NCBI GenBank assembly: GCA_030653545.1
Contig: JAURZE010000015.1
Coordinates: forward strand, 1-64,000
Direction of reading: 5' to 3'
Origin: Nitrospira sp.
GTDB lineage: Bacteria; Nitrospirota; Nitrospiria; Nitrospirales; Nitrospiraceae
DNA: 64,000 nucleotides
Part shown: one piece after another, positions 50,352 through 58,848 of the stretch
Numbering within the stretch: position 1 is the stretch's first letter
How the letters are laid out: each line of letters begins with the position of its first letter
Made by a program: the position numbers and the translations under genes
The notes under the pieces: generated by a model
Seen by the model: the letters and a program-made list of their open reading frames with translations, nothing else
Databases searched by the model: none
Told to the model about the DNA's origin: nothing

Positions 50352-51482
50352 TCACCGGAAGACAATCGCCGGCTCGAGCCGGGCGAGTTTGATGATGCTG
50401 ATCAACGCTGAAAATGTGCAGATGGCCAAGAGTGCCACCAGTACGAGGAGCAGCAGTTGCCAGGTCTCGATGAAGGGTAAGCCGCCGCTCCGTGCCGTGA
50501 AGAACCCGAACACCGTGGCGAGGCCGATGCCGACTCCATAGCCGGTAAGGCCTACCGTGAAGGCTTGCAAGAGGATCATCCGTGCCAGCGTAAAGGTCGA
50601 TGCGCCCATCGCTTTGAGGGCGCCGAATTGCCGGAGGTTTTCGACGGTGAACAAGTAAAACGTTTGCCCGGCGATCGCCATGCCGACGATGAATCCCAGC
50701 AGGATCGTCGTGCCGAAGTTGATCCCAATGCCGGTATTCTTGAGGACCCAACCGATAGTTTTCCAGCCGAAGTCTTCGGCGGTGAAGGCGCCCAGCCCGG
50801 TCTGTTCATGGATGCGTGCGGTGACTTCTGCGGGAGAGACACCGTCTTTCGCTTTGGCGAGGACATAGGACAGGGTCCGGCGCTCACGAGGCACGTAGCG
50901 GATGGCCCGTTCGTAGGTGGTGTAGACGACCGGGATGTTGGTGAAGCTCTTTTGGGTCTTGGCGATGGCGACGACGCGGGCCAGCTTGTCGTTCAGTTCG
51001 AAGACCGTGCCGATCTTGATGACGTTCGGGCCGCCCATCCGTTCCACCGCCCATTGGTCCAGCACGACGGCATCGGGCTGCAGCACATCTTCGAACCGTC
51101 CTTCTAAGACTTCGGCCGGCCGCCCGATCAGTGTTGAGGATTCCAGCCCCGTGAGAGTGATCTGATGATAGTCTCCGTTCGATAGGCGGGCGCGTAATAA
51201 TCCTTTGTAGAGCGGCACGGCCCATTCGACGCCGGGCACACTGCGCACACGGTCCACCGCGGTGTCGGCGATCGGCTTCACTTCATCGACCTGGGCAATG
51301 CCGGGATCCGTGACCCAGATCGGCACGTTGAGATTGCTGACGCTGGATTGGGACCAGATCATGAGCCCCCAGAAGATGGAACCCTGCTGAACGATGAGCA
51401 TCACGGCGAAGGTCAAGCCGCAGAGCAGCATGAGATACTTGGCGCGATCGCCGAACAGCATTCTGAGCGCCACGTAGTTCAC
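50352..51482 (-). CDS. DevC/FtsX-type ABC transporter permease
   Basis: A 376-residue permease with four membrane segments and an MacB-PCD/FtsX layout: first helix at about residues 18-38 (LLCGLTFAVMLIVQQGSIFWG), large periplasmic domain (SSVSNLNVPIWVTDPG...), then three C-terminal helices starting near FGTTILLGFIVGMAIAGQTFYLF. The LARMILLQAFTVGLTGYGVG segment is typical of DevC. It overlaps the preceding small gene by 4 bases. The whole set resembles DevBCA exporters, known for glycolipid export in cyanobacteria. Confidence 0.85.
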   Translation of the reverse strand: MNYVALRMLFGDRAKYLMLLCGLTFAVMLIVQQGSIFWGLMIWSQSSVSNLNVPIWVTDPGIAQVDEVKPIADTAVDRVRSVPGVEWAVPLYKGLLRARLSNGDYHQITLTGLESSTLIGRPAEVLEGRFEDVLQPDAVVLDQWAVERMGGPNVIKIGTVFELNDKLARVVAIAKTQKSFTNIPVVYTTYERAIRYVPRERRTLSYVLAKAKDGVSPAEVTARIHEQTGLGAFTAEDFGWKTIGWVLKNTGIGINFGTTILLGFIVGMAIAGQTFYLFTVENLRQFGALKAMGASTFTLARMILLQAFTVGLTGYGVGIGLATVFGFFTARSGGLPFIETWQLLLLVLVALLAICTFSALISIIKLARLEPAIVFR

Positions 51483-51898
51483 GCCGGTTCCTCCATATGG
51501 GGTTCCGGATGATCGGGAGGATACGCCATCACCCGGGGCGGTTGAGGCAAAGTCACGTTATCGTGGCGATGAAAAAAAATGGTGCAAAGACGAGCGATGG
51601 GACAGCCATGGTCCAGCGCCATCGTCCAGAATCGGCGAACATGTTGGCCGTCGGCCATCTGATCTTCGTCCATGAGTCGGAACGGTCCGGGGAATGCCTT
51701 GCTAAATGTAATGCCGCGCCCGGCCAGCCGTTCGGCCAATCCTTCCGTGAGATATTCCAAGACTTCTCCACACCAAGACAGTTGCTTGCCGTCTGTGGTC
51801 TGTTCACCGGAGGGAAGGATGGCGGCCTGTCGCTCAGCGAAGTACGCTTCGATGGTTCGGCTGAGATGTTCCGGAGTCACAGGAAGATGCTGTTTCAT
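51479..51898 (-). CDS. Hypothetical protein at head of export operon
   Basis: The frame is open to 52018; the ATG at 51898 (MKQHLPVTPEHLSRTIEAYF) starts the part that looks like a compact domain, and no ribosome site settles the start. The 139-residue product has helical and mixed segments (EVLEYLTEGLAERLAGRGITFSKAF, CPIARLCTIFFHRHDNV) and ends in a Pro-rich tail. No family is recognised. Its stop overlaps the permease start (ATGA), so it belongs to the export operon and may be a regulator or accessory subunit. Confidence 0.5.
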   Translation of the reverse strand: MKQHLPVTPEHLSRTIEAYFAERQAAILPSGEQTTDGKQLSWCGEVLEYLTEGLAERLAGRGITFSKAFPGPFRLMDEDQMADGQHVRRFWTMALDHGCPIARLCTIFFHRHDNVTLPQPPRVMAYPPDHPEPHMEEPA

Positions 51899-52075
51899 GC
51901 CGCCGATGTAAAGCAGGGACAATGCCAGCTCGGCGAACGTGTGCATGATGGTTGCGCAAGTCCCTGATGAAATGGGAAGAGCCGGGAGAATGACGGGAAT
52001 GAGCCGGTACTGACGCAAGCTGAAATGTGCCGGCAGATGGGCAACGCGGGGTGTAACTGCCGATATGCGGGCAGA

Positions 52076-54133
52076 TTATTTCTTGCGGCGCGGGGGGCGG
52101 GTAATCCCGAGTTTCTTCATTCGATGCTGCAGTGTCGACCGCTTCATCCCGAGGCGTGCGGCCGCGCCCTGTTTTCCGGCCAGGACCCAGTTTGTCTGGC
52201 TGAGTGCCTGGATGATATGGGTGCGTTCGGCGTCTGCCAATGTGCGCGGGGATTCTTTTCCGTCGGCATGGCTTGGCAGAGGGTCCAATTCATCGATGAC
52301 CAGAACTGGTCCCGGGCTGACGATCACGGCCCGTTCGATCATGTGTTCAAGCTCGCGCACATTCCCGGGCCAGTCGTATGCAACCAGGGTTTTCAACGTG
52401 GTGGTCCCGATGCGTCGTATGGTTTTGCGGTGCCGCTCGCTGAACTTCTTTACGAAGTGACGGGCAAGCATCGGAATGTCGTCGCGACGGTCCCGGAGCG
52501 GGGGGATCCGGATCGGAAAGACGTTGAGCCGATAGAAGAGATCGGATCGAAAGAGGCCCTGCTTGGCTGCCTGTTCAATATTGACGTTGGTCGCGGCGAG
52601 GACGCGGACATTCAGCTTGATGGGGTGTGTGCCGCCGACGCGTTCCAACTCCTGCGTTTCGAGTACACGCAGGAATTTCGCCTGGAGATCGATCGGGAGT
52701 TCGCCGATTTCGTCCAGGAAGATCGTGCCTCCGTTCGCGAGTTCGAAGCGGCCGATCTTGCGTGCCGCGGCGTTGGTAAATGCGCCCTTTTCATGGCCGA
52801 ACAGTTCCGATTCGATCAGGGTCGGCGGCAGCGCGGCGCAGTTGATCGTGATCAACGGCTTGTCCTTTCGCGGCGACAAGCGATGGATGGCCTGAGCGAC
52901 CAGTTCTTTCCCCGTGCCTGTTTCCCCCGTGATGAGCACGGTGGATTCGGTCGGCGCCACGTGCTCGATCGCCTTCAACGTTTTCTGCAGCGCGGGGCTT
53001 TCTCCGACCAGTTTGTTGAAATCGACCGATGCGGCCATCTCGTCGCGGAGGTAGACATTCTCCTGTTCGAGTTGCTCCTTCAAGGAACGGATTTCTTCGT
53101 AGGCCGTGATATTCGCGATGGCCTGTGAGAGGTGAAATCCGATCTGTTCGGTGAACGCCAGATCCCGATCGGAAAAGGCATTGCGGCGTCGGTTGCCGAT
53201 GGCGAGAAATCCATACGGTGTTCCGCGCACGATCAGGGGGCAGAGCATACAGGAGAGGATGCCGACGGACTCGATATAGGCGCGCTCGGGGAAACGCTCG
53301 TGATTGTGCCCTGTCATGAGGAGCGGTTTTCCGGTGGCCATCATCTCGGCGGGAGCCATCTGTTCAACGGGAAACCGGCGGAGTTGGGCGAGATCGATCT
53401 CGACGCCGTCGCGATAGATAATCTCGAACCAGGGCCCCTGTGGCAATTGAACGAATCGGACCAGCCCGGTCATGTCTTGCCGGATGACACGATGCAGAAC
53501 CTCGTTCACCACCGGCATGAGTTCTTCGATGGTCATCGTGCCGACCACAACACGGCTGTTAATCGTCATCAGCGCGTCACGTTCTTCGGAGGCCAGAACG
53601 TTCTGGAGGACCGGCCCCAACCGGGCGCCGAGCTGTTCAAGAAGGATGCGGTCTTCTTCGGTAAATGCGCTGACCCTATTGACGGCGATGGTCGCGATGA
53701 TCGCGATCGTACGAGCGGACTGATCTTCTCGCGGGGATGCGAGAGTGACGGGAGCCGCCAGCACTGAGGCGGTTTGGAACGGGGCGGTCTTCAACACGAC
53801 GGTTTCCGCCCAGGAGGAGTCGGCTAAATTGTTCTCGAGAAGCGCATGTCCCTGTCGGACGACGGCTTCCTTGATGGTTCCCTCTGCCGGCAGTTGACCG
53901 ATGAGATAGCCGGGGGAACCGGGGGTTCTGAGTAGATTGGAGACGGGGGCGAAGGTCTTCGTGGTTTCGCTATACAGGTAGAAGCCTACGAGATCGCCTT
54001 TCAAGGTTTTGAGCAGTTCTTGTGATAGCTTCAGGTCGAACTCGTGAAGCCCGCGACAGGCGAGCAGAGCGCTGATAATTCGCAGAGAGTTCTCCTGTGG
54101 CTCTACAGTGCCCATATATGGGCACTGTAGCAT
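52076..54133 (-). CDS. GAF-GAF-AAA+ sigma-54-type transcriptional regulator
   Basis: A 685-residue FhlA-like regulator. Residues about 30-180 and 190-345 are two GAF domains; about 375-600 is the AAA+ domain with Walker A GETGTGKE (403-410), an L1 loop reading GAFTNA (450-455) instead of the canonical GAFTGA, Walker B IFLDEIGELP and the sensor ATNV segment; the C-terminus is a Fis-type HTH (ARLGMKRSTLQHRMKKLGI). It would sense a small ligand and activate sigma-54 promoters. A perfect 28-bp palindrome lies across the start region (54103-54130). Confidence 0.9.
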   Translation of the reverse strand: MLQCPYMGTVEPQENSLRIISALLACRGLHEFDLKLSQELLKTLKGDLVGFYLYSETTKTFAPVSNLLRTPGSPGYLIGQLPAEGTIKEAVVRQGHALLENNLADSSWAETVVLKTAPFQTASVLAAPVTLASPREDQSARTIAIIATIAVNRVSAFTEEDRILLEQLGARLGPVLQNVLASEERDALMTINSRVVVGTMTIEELMPVVNEVLHRVIRQDMTGLVRFVQLPQGPWFEIIYRDGVEIDLAQLRRFPVEQMAPAEMMATGKPLLMTGHNHERFPERAYIESVGILSCMLCPLIVRGTPYGFLAIGNRRRNAFSDRDLAFTEQIGFHLSQAIANITAYEEIRSLKEQLEQENVYLRDEMAASVDFNKLVGESPALQKTLKAIEHVAPTESTVLITGETGTGKELVAQAIHRLSPRKDKPLITINCAALPPTLIESELFGHEKGAFTNAAARKIGRFELANGGTIFLDEIGELPIDLQAKFLRVLETQELERVGGTHPIKLNVRVLAATNVNIEQAAKQGLFRSDLFYRLNVFPIRIPPLRDRRDDIPMLARHFVKKFSERHRKTIRRIGTTTLKTLVAYDWPGNVRELEHMIERAVIVSPGPVLVIDELDPLPSHADGKESPRTLADAERTHIIQALSQTNWVLAGKQGAAARLGMKRSTLQHRMKKLGITRPPRRKK
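54103..54130. promoter_or_regulatory. Perfect 28-bp palindrome at the regulator start codon
   Basis: The half-site CTACAGTGCCCATA (54103-54116) is followed directly by its exact complement TATGGGCACTGTAG (54117-54130). On the reverse strand it lies directly after the ATG at 54131-54133 and contains a second ATG (54113-54115), the start of codon 7. It could be an operator for autoregulation or, in RNA, a hairpin that hides the start region. No ribosome site is obvious upstream of the ATG. Confidence 0.85.
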
Positions 54134-54174
54134 GGCATGGGAATATTAGGGAAGGTAAGGCGAGATCTGACGGA

Positions 54175-55620
54175 TTAATCCTGAGCTGAGCGGGTCTTAA
54201 GGGCATCCAGCCGTTTTTTATCCAGACTGACATGGAGAGACTTATCTTGGGTCACTGTGACGGCGCCGGGCGCCTGACCCTTGGCTTTCTTCACCCACTT
54301 GCGCCGCGTATAGATCACCTCGCCTTTTCCGCTTTTCTTGAGGTCGCTATAAAGTAACGCCAATGTTGCGGCGTCCCGGATGGTTTCCGGTGGCGGGTCG
54401 CTGCCCTTTTCGAGGCGCACGACCACATGGGATCCCGGTGTGCCGCGAGCATGGAGCCAGAGGTCGTCACTTTTGGCGAGGCCGAAGGTCAATTCGTCGT
54501 TCTCCCGTGCATTCCGTCCCACAAAGATCGGGAGCCCATCCGATGAGGTGAAGCGGCGAAAGGGGCCGCGCCGTTCTTCCGGCCGTTCGTTCGCTGTCAA
54601 TCGATCCCGTTGCCGAGTGGGCGCAGTGGTTGACGGTTTGACCGGTGCCGGTTGCCAGGTTCCTTGCTCGATGGCGGAGAGCTCCCGGCGGAGCGCATCG
54701 ATCTCGGCTTCTCCCCGTGCAATCCGAGGAAGCAGTTCTCGCTCCGCTGTCGCGTGCTTCCGTTGTTTGCGGAAATAGTCGTCCATATTGCCTTGAGCAG
54801 ACTTCGTCGGATCGAGCGGGATCGTGAGTTGGGGCAGGGCCTCATCGAAGTAGTCGACGACAACGATCGACTCCAGCCCTTTCTTGATCGTGCCCAGGTT
54901 GGCCTTCAACAATTCTCCATAGCGGGCATAATGGCGATATTTCTCCGCTTTAACGAGGTCGCTTCGCCAGGCCTCCACGCGCCGCCCCTGTTTCTTGATC
55001 GCTTTTCTGATCTGGTTTGCGCGGGCGTCTCGGACGGCGGCCGAGTTGTCCGTCGATTCTTTCTCGTCATAGTAGGATTCAATTGCGGCGGATAAGCCGC
55101 ACGGCCCGTGCGCATCGGCTGCGAAACGGGTGTCTCGTTCCCGTGGTCCGGCACCGGCTGAAAGAGCCGGTGTTTGGTATGGTGTGCCATACATGTCGGT
55201 CGAACGATTCAGATCTCTCAACAGCCGTCGTTCAAAATCAAGCACCAGAAGATTGGCTCGGTTGCCGGTCAGTTCTGCAATCAATCGTTGGGGACCTGCT
55301 TTGGTCGTGAGCGACAGGGCCACGATACGGTCCCGCCCTTCTTGACGAAGGTCGTCAACCCGTGCGCCGTGGAGATGAGCCCGAAGGTATTGGCAAAAGG
55401 GCGGCGGAGCTGGCGGATTCTGCAACGCATGAGTGATCAGGTGAATGCGCGTCGATGCGGGATGGGCCGAGAGCAGCAGGCGATGCGTGTGTCCGGGCGT
55501 TCGGATTTCCAGCACGACCGTCCGTGATGTCGGTTGATAGGCTTTTTGGATCCAGCCTCCGATCAGCGCCGGAGCCAGTTCAGCTACGACCTGGGTAATT
55601 TCTGTCGCCGTCAGTGCCAT
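54175..55620 (-). CDS. rqcH: NFACT/RqcH-family ribosome quality-control protein
   Basis: A 481-residue protein of the NFACT family (RqcH, once called fibronectin-binding protein A). The NFACT-N part includes LTATEITQVVAELAPALIGG and HTHRLLLSAHPASTRIHL; a central coiled coil runs from about 220 to 330 (KYRHYARYGELLKANLGTIKKG); NFACT-R lies at about 355-450 (SSDGLPIFVGRNARENDELTFGLAKSDDLWLHARGTPGSHVVVRL). Bacterial RqcH adds alanine tails to stalled chains on the large subunit. The gene is 41 bases upstream of the GAF regulator, in the same orientation. Confidence 0.88.
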   Translation of the reverse strand: MALTATEITQVVAELAPALIGGWIQKAYQPTSRTVVLEIRTPGHTHRLLLSAHPASTRIHLITHALQNPPAPPPFCQYLRAHLHGARVDDLRQEGRDRIVALSLTTKAGPQRLIAELTGNRANLLVLDFERRLLRDLNRSTDMYGTPYQTPALSAGAGPRERDTRFAADAHGPCGLSAAIESYYDEKESTDNSAAVRDARANQIRKAIKKQGRRVEAWRSDLVKAEKYRHYARYGELLKANLGTIKKGLESIVVVDYFDEALPQLTIPLDPTKSAQGNMDDYFRKQRKHATAERELLPRIARGEAEIDALRRELSAIEQGTWQPAPVKPSTTAPTRQRDRLTANERPEERRGPFRRFTSSDGLPIFVGRNARENDELTFGLAKSDDLWLHARGTPGSHVVVRLEKGSDPPPETIRDAATLALLYSDLKKSGKGEVIYTRRKWVKKAKGQAPGAVTVTQDKSLHVSLDKKRLDALKTRSAQD

Positions 55621-55906
55621 TGTTTGTCTGTGTCACTCCGCCGTAGGGTTGAGGGGCGGCACCGGTCTTTCTCCATTTATGTCGCATGGGGCCAATTCGG
55701 TCAAATCTCCTCCACCGCAGCCCTGTTTCGACTGCGCACACTCTACGATTCAACGCAAAAACCCGCAAGGGCATGAAGATGCGCTGGCTGGCATCCAGCT
55801 TGCTTTGTTCACGGGTAAGCAGGATTTCAGCAAGCTGCTAGGCTCTGTATAGCGGCCGTGCGGTATCTGTGAAGCAGCCTGCGCCATTTGTGATTTGGAG
55901 GATGCT

Positions 55907-56134
55907 ATGAAGTGCACAAGATGCGAAGGTCTCATGGTGGTCGACAATCTGGTCGATTTGCAGGAAAGCTGCGTGCCCATGTGGATGCGCGGTATGCGCT
56001 GTGTGTCCTGCGGTAATATCGTGGATCCGTTGATTCTCCGTCATCGTATGATTCAGAAATCCGGAGCGATGAAGCTCCTGAAGCCTGGCGTGCTGGTGCC
56101 GGAGTTTGCAGAGCATCTGAAAGCCACCGCCTGA
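55907..56134 (+). CDS. Small CxxC zinc-ribbon-like protein
   Basis: The ATG at 55907 follows GGAGGATGCT and gives a 75-residue protein. It opens MKCTRCEGLM and has MRCVSCGNIV later, a pair of CxxC motifs that should bind zinc (CxxC...CxxC). A basic tail RHRMIQKSGAMKLLK follows. Small proteins of this type are widespread and unknown, possibly DNA- or protein-binding. It is followed 176 bases later by the HExxH protein gene in the same direction. Start uncertainty is only 4 codons. Confidence 0.65.
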   Translation: MKCTRCEGLMVVDNLVDLQESCVPMWMRGMRCVSCGNIVDPLILRHRMIQKSGAMKLLKPGVLVPEFAEHLKATA

Positions 56135-56310
56135 TCGGTTGGTGCAGGGCCTTCGCCACAATCTGAGTGCGTTGACCGCGCCCGAACCCACGCATGGGAT
56201 ATTCTCCCTGCCGTTTCCGAATCTTTCCAGCTCAGGTTCCTTCTTGCAGGCCCGTCCTTCCTACGTTACAGTCTCCTTCATTTCAAAACGGCTGTTACGG
56301 GAGGCGGAAG

Positions 56311-57876
56311 GTGCTGCTATTCGATTCCCCATCGCTCATCGCACTGAATCTTGAACTTCGATTGTCCATGCGGAAGCTGCTCCAGGATCTCGGCCGGGAG
56401 TTGCAGGACGATTACGCTGAATTGGCATCACAGCTCGTGTTTCCAGCAGACTATGTGCAATTTCTCAGTCGCAGGTTGAAAGCTGAGGACTTGTCCAATT
56501 GGAAAGTCGTCGGGTGGATCGAGTCGCTGAACGATTGTGTGTACTTTCTGGATATTTGGCAGCAGTGGCGGACGGAGTCGGACCGCCGGGAGTTTGCCGA
56601 ACAGCTGTTTGCTGAGTGTCAGGAAAAGTTTTTCGAAAATAGTTATCTCGACGAGCTGTTTCCCAAAGGTAAACCGCAGGTGACTGGTCTGGATGGCCGG
56701 CTCGCGCGGCTGTGCAAGCGACTGGCGCAGGATATTGCGCAAGAAGCCCTGTGGCTCGATCCCGCCGCTGCGACCGCCTGGTGCCGCATGGGCAAGAAGG
56801 TGCCGTGGAACGTGCCGGGCAACCTGGCGCAGAACTTTGAAAAAGCGGAGGAGGCCGGTGCCGTACCCCTTGGAGTCGCAGGGGATCAATGCGAAGCGCC
56901 GCCTTCTCTGAAGCGTGTCCTGACGCGCGCAAAAAGCCGTGCGGTCTTTCGCATCGATGAGACTGGGATTGCCTTGAAAGTCGGGCGACTACTTGCCCCG
57001 GTCTGGTCTGCTGTCGGCGGGCAGGCTCAATGGCATTGGGCGGTGCGTCCGACCGCTGAAGTTCTGTGTACCTCATATGGCGCAGTGACCGTCGGATCCA
57101 CCCTCATGTATGGCAAAGACCGTCAGCCGAAGAAGGTGGTTCCGACAGACCCGAAGCAGGCCGCACGGATCCGGCGGGCCTGGGAAACGATTCATACGGC
57201 ATGGCCTGAAGGGCATGAGGTCCTGGCGCTGTTGACCTCGCGGATTATTCCGCTCAACGCGAAGGGCGTCGTCAGTTTCAGTTACCGCCATCGTCCCGGC
57301 CTCTCCTTCATCAATTGTTTCGACCGTGACAATCTCGACCTTATCGACGATCTGATTCACGAGAACAGCCACCACCACTTGAATCTGCTCCTGCGCAAAC
57401 ACGTCATGTATCACGGCGACCGCAATCAGCAGATCTTTTATTCGCCCTGGCGCCGGAGCCTGCGCCCATTGCGCGGGATTCTGCACGCGACCTTTACCTT
57501 CACCATGGGGGCGCTGCTGTTCGAGCGGCTCTCGTCGTGGGCCGAGACGAAGCAGGGAATGAAGCAGTGGAAAGCGGCCGGATTAACGCAGCGCGATCTC
57601 ATGCGGGCGCGCTTTCGCTGCCTTGAAGAGATCGAATCAGTCCGCTACTCGATTCAGGATCTGGAATATGCCGGCGGGCATCTGAAGTGGTTGACCGGAT
57701 CCGGCGCACGTTTAGTGAGGCAGCTGGAAGAGCAGATCGGGAATGCCGAAGCGCACATCCTCTGCCACCGCGAAGCGGTCATGCGCTCCACGTTCGGCCC
57801 CGCCATCCGGCGCCACATCAAGGAGCTTCAGCAGGCCCGCCAAGCCTTCGGGCCGGTGCGGTTGGGGGCGGTGTAA
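56311..57876 (+). CDS. HExxH protein resembling 2OG-dependent peptide hydroxylases
   Basis: The GTG at 56311 is chosen: GGGAGG lies at ideal spacing and the MLLFDSPSL segment follows. The frame is open from 56194. The product of 521 residues has a central LIHENSHHHLNLLL motif (HExxH at about 350-354), typical of proteins annotated as HExxH-type peptide-modification enzymes (aKG-HExxH beta-hydroxylases). The N-terminal half is helical (LLQDLGRELQDDYAELASQ). Some such enzymes hydroxylate RiPP precursors, but no precursor is seen near. A relic of its 3' end lies at 59057-59124. Confidence 0.65.
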   Translation: MLLFDSPSLIALNLELRLSMRKLLQDLGRELQDDYAELASQLVFPADYVQFLSRRLKAEDLSNWKVVGWIESLNDCVYFLDIWQQWRTESDRREFAEQLFAECQEKFFENSYLDELFPKGKPQVTGLDGRLARLCKRLAQDIAQEALWLDPAAATAWCRMGKKVPWNVPGNLAQNFEKAEEAGAVPLGVAGDQCEAPPSLKRVLTRAKSRAVFRIDETGIALKVGRLLAPVWSAVGGQAQWHWAVRPTAEVLCTSYGAVTVGSTLMYGKDRQPKKVVPTDPKQAARIRRAWETIHTAWPEGHEVLALLTSRIIPLNAKGVVSFSYRHRPGLSFINCFDRDNLDLIDDLIHENSHHHLNLLLRKHVMYHGDRNQQIFYSPWRRSLRPLRGILHATFTFTMGALLFERLSSWAETKQGMKQWKAAGLTQRDLMRARFRCLEEIESVRYSIQDLEYAGGHLKWLTGSGARLVRQLEEQIGNAEAHILCHREAVMRSTFGPAIRRHIKELQQARQAFGPVRLGAV

Positions 57877-57934
57877 GCAGGCCGATCCCCCTGGTTCGTT
57901 GTTCTTGTGCGAAGGCTGGGGTATCATCCCAACC

Positions 57935-58105
57935 ATGAAGCGGCACGTTCTTAAAGTCAGGAAGGCTACTGTTAGTAAAGCCAAGAAGGGCAGCCTTCCA
58001 GAATCTGCTGCAATGCGGCGCAAGGTAAAACAAACCTTTGCGGCGCAGGTCGATGCGTTCATCGACCGCTATCGCCCCGCTCTCGAAGCCCTCGCCAAGC
58101 GGTGA
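57935..58105 (+). CDS. Putative antitoxin of a Doc-type module
   Basis: The ATG at 57935 gives a 56-residue basic protein (MKRHVLKVRKATVSKAKKGS...). It overlaps the GTG start of the following doc gene by 4 bases (GTGA), the usual coupling for an antitoxin ahead of its toxin. The composition and length fit a small antitoxin or DNA-binding partner, but it is not the standard Phd fold. The toxin reading frame carries a stop codon, so the antitoxin may now be an orphan. Function is inferred from position. Confidence 0.5.
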   Translation: MKRHVLKVRKATVSKAKKGSLPESAAMRRKVKQTFAAQVDAFIDRYRPALEALAKR

Positions 58106-58494
58106 TCTATCTCAGTGTCGAGCAGGTTCTCTTTCTTTACGATCGCTTGATCGAGGAGACGGGTGGGCAGCACGGTGTCCGCGATCTCGGTGGACTACAG
58201 TAGGCTCTCGCGCTTCCGCAGGCGGTCATCGCTGATACTGAGTTCTATCCAGACGTGTTCAGTAAGGCCGCGGTTTTACTGGATGGGCTGACGAGAAATC
58301 ATCCCTTTCTCGATGGGAATAAACGGATCAGTATTGCGACCGCCGCCCTGTTTCTGGAAGTGAACGGCTATCGCGTGACTACGACGAATACTGATTTGGA
58401 AGGGTTTACAATACATGTGACGACGATGGAGCCAGGCCTTGATCAGATTACCAAGTGGTTCAGAGACAAAACCGTTCGAATCGCCCGGCGTTGA
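58102..58494 (+). pseudogene. doc (Fic-fold) toxin gene interrupted by a stop codon
   Basis: From GTG 58102 the frame encodes the Doc family N-terminus (IYLSVEQVLFLYDRLIEETGG, VRDLGGLQ), then an in-frame TAG at 58201-58203, and continues with ALALPQAV and DVFSKAAVLLDGLTRN, including the Fic-type HPFLDGNKR motif (58294-58320) and a stop at 58494. The stop lies where family members have Ser (E/Q-S-A), so a single C-to-A change (TCG to TAG) explains it. The toxin should be truncated after about 33 residues unless read through. A downstream ATG at 58255 could still make a fragment with the active motif. Confidence 0.8.
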
Positions 58495-58518
58495 TCAAAA
58501 GCCCATAGAGGTGATGCC

Positions 58519-58638
58519 ATGGACACGAATTCAAATAAGGTACAAGCCAAGGTTGGAGTAGGCCGGGCGGGGATCAAGGCGATTGCCAAGGACCTTCGCA
58601 AACAGTACGGATCAATGCTGAAACGGCTGGCAGGCTAA
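58519..58638 (+). CDS. Possible 39-residue basic small protein
   Basis: A frame of 40 codons starts at ATG 58519 with AGAGGTGATGCC upstream. It encodes MDTNSNKVQAKVGVGRAGIK and then AIAKDLRKQYGSMLKRLAG, a basic peptide with a helix-forming second half. It lies 24 bases after the broken doc gene in the same direction. I recognise no family. It could be a real small protein or chance; the composition is better than random because basic and hydrophobic residues alternate in the second half. Confidence 0.4.
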   Translation: MDTNSNKVQAKVGVGRAGIKAIAKDLRKQYGSMLKRLAG

Positions 58639-58650
58639 AGAAGCTATAGG

Positions 58651-58848
58651 TCACGAAAGGCGGCGGTAGGGTTCGGTATTCTTCTCCATCACCCGCATGG
58701 CAGTGGCACGGAATGCGTCATCAGGCTGACCAATGAAGTCCATGATGCCGAGGCGCACGATCTGCTCGACCGTCAGCCCCTCGCGTTTACCCAATACCTC
58801 CAATCGCCGCATTTCTTCATCTGAAAGAGAAATCGTGACCGTTGCCAT
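58651..58848 (-). CDS. Ribbon-helix-helix antitoxin-like protein, orphan
   Basis: The 65-residue product has the pattern of a ribbon-helix-helix antitoxin: an N-terminal strand TVTISLSDEEMRRLEVLGK followed by two helices, with the C-terminal segment MRVMEKNTEPYRRL, which is the toxin-binding end seen in some type II antitoxins. It has a good ribosome site (AAGGAACC) on the reverse strand. No toxin frame follows it downstream, so it is an orphan. It faces the broken doc gene and the 39-residue frame. Confidence 0.7.
   Translation of the reverse strand: MATVTISLSDEEMRRLEVLGKREGLTVEQIVRLGIMDFIGQPDDAFRATAMRVMEKNTEPYRRLS

Noticed and set aside
52025-53128. 367-codon forward frame opposite the sigma-54-type regulator
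   Set aside because: High-GC shadow frame; the product is rich in Arg, Gly and Asp without family motifs, while the reverse strand holds an intact regulator.
55649-55852. 67-codon forward frame upstream of the CxxC protein
   Set aside because: No ribosome site, and the product has no features apart from two cysteines; the evidence is too weak to call a gene.
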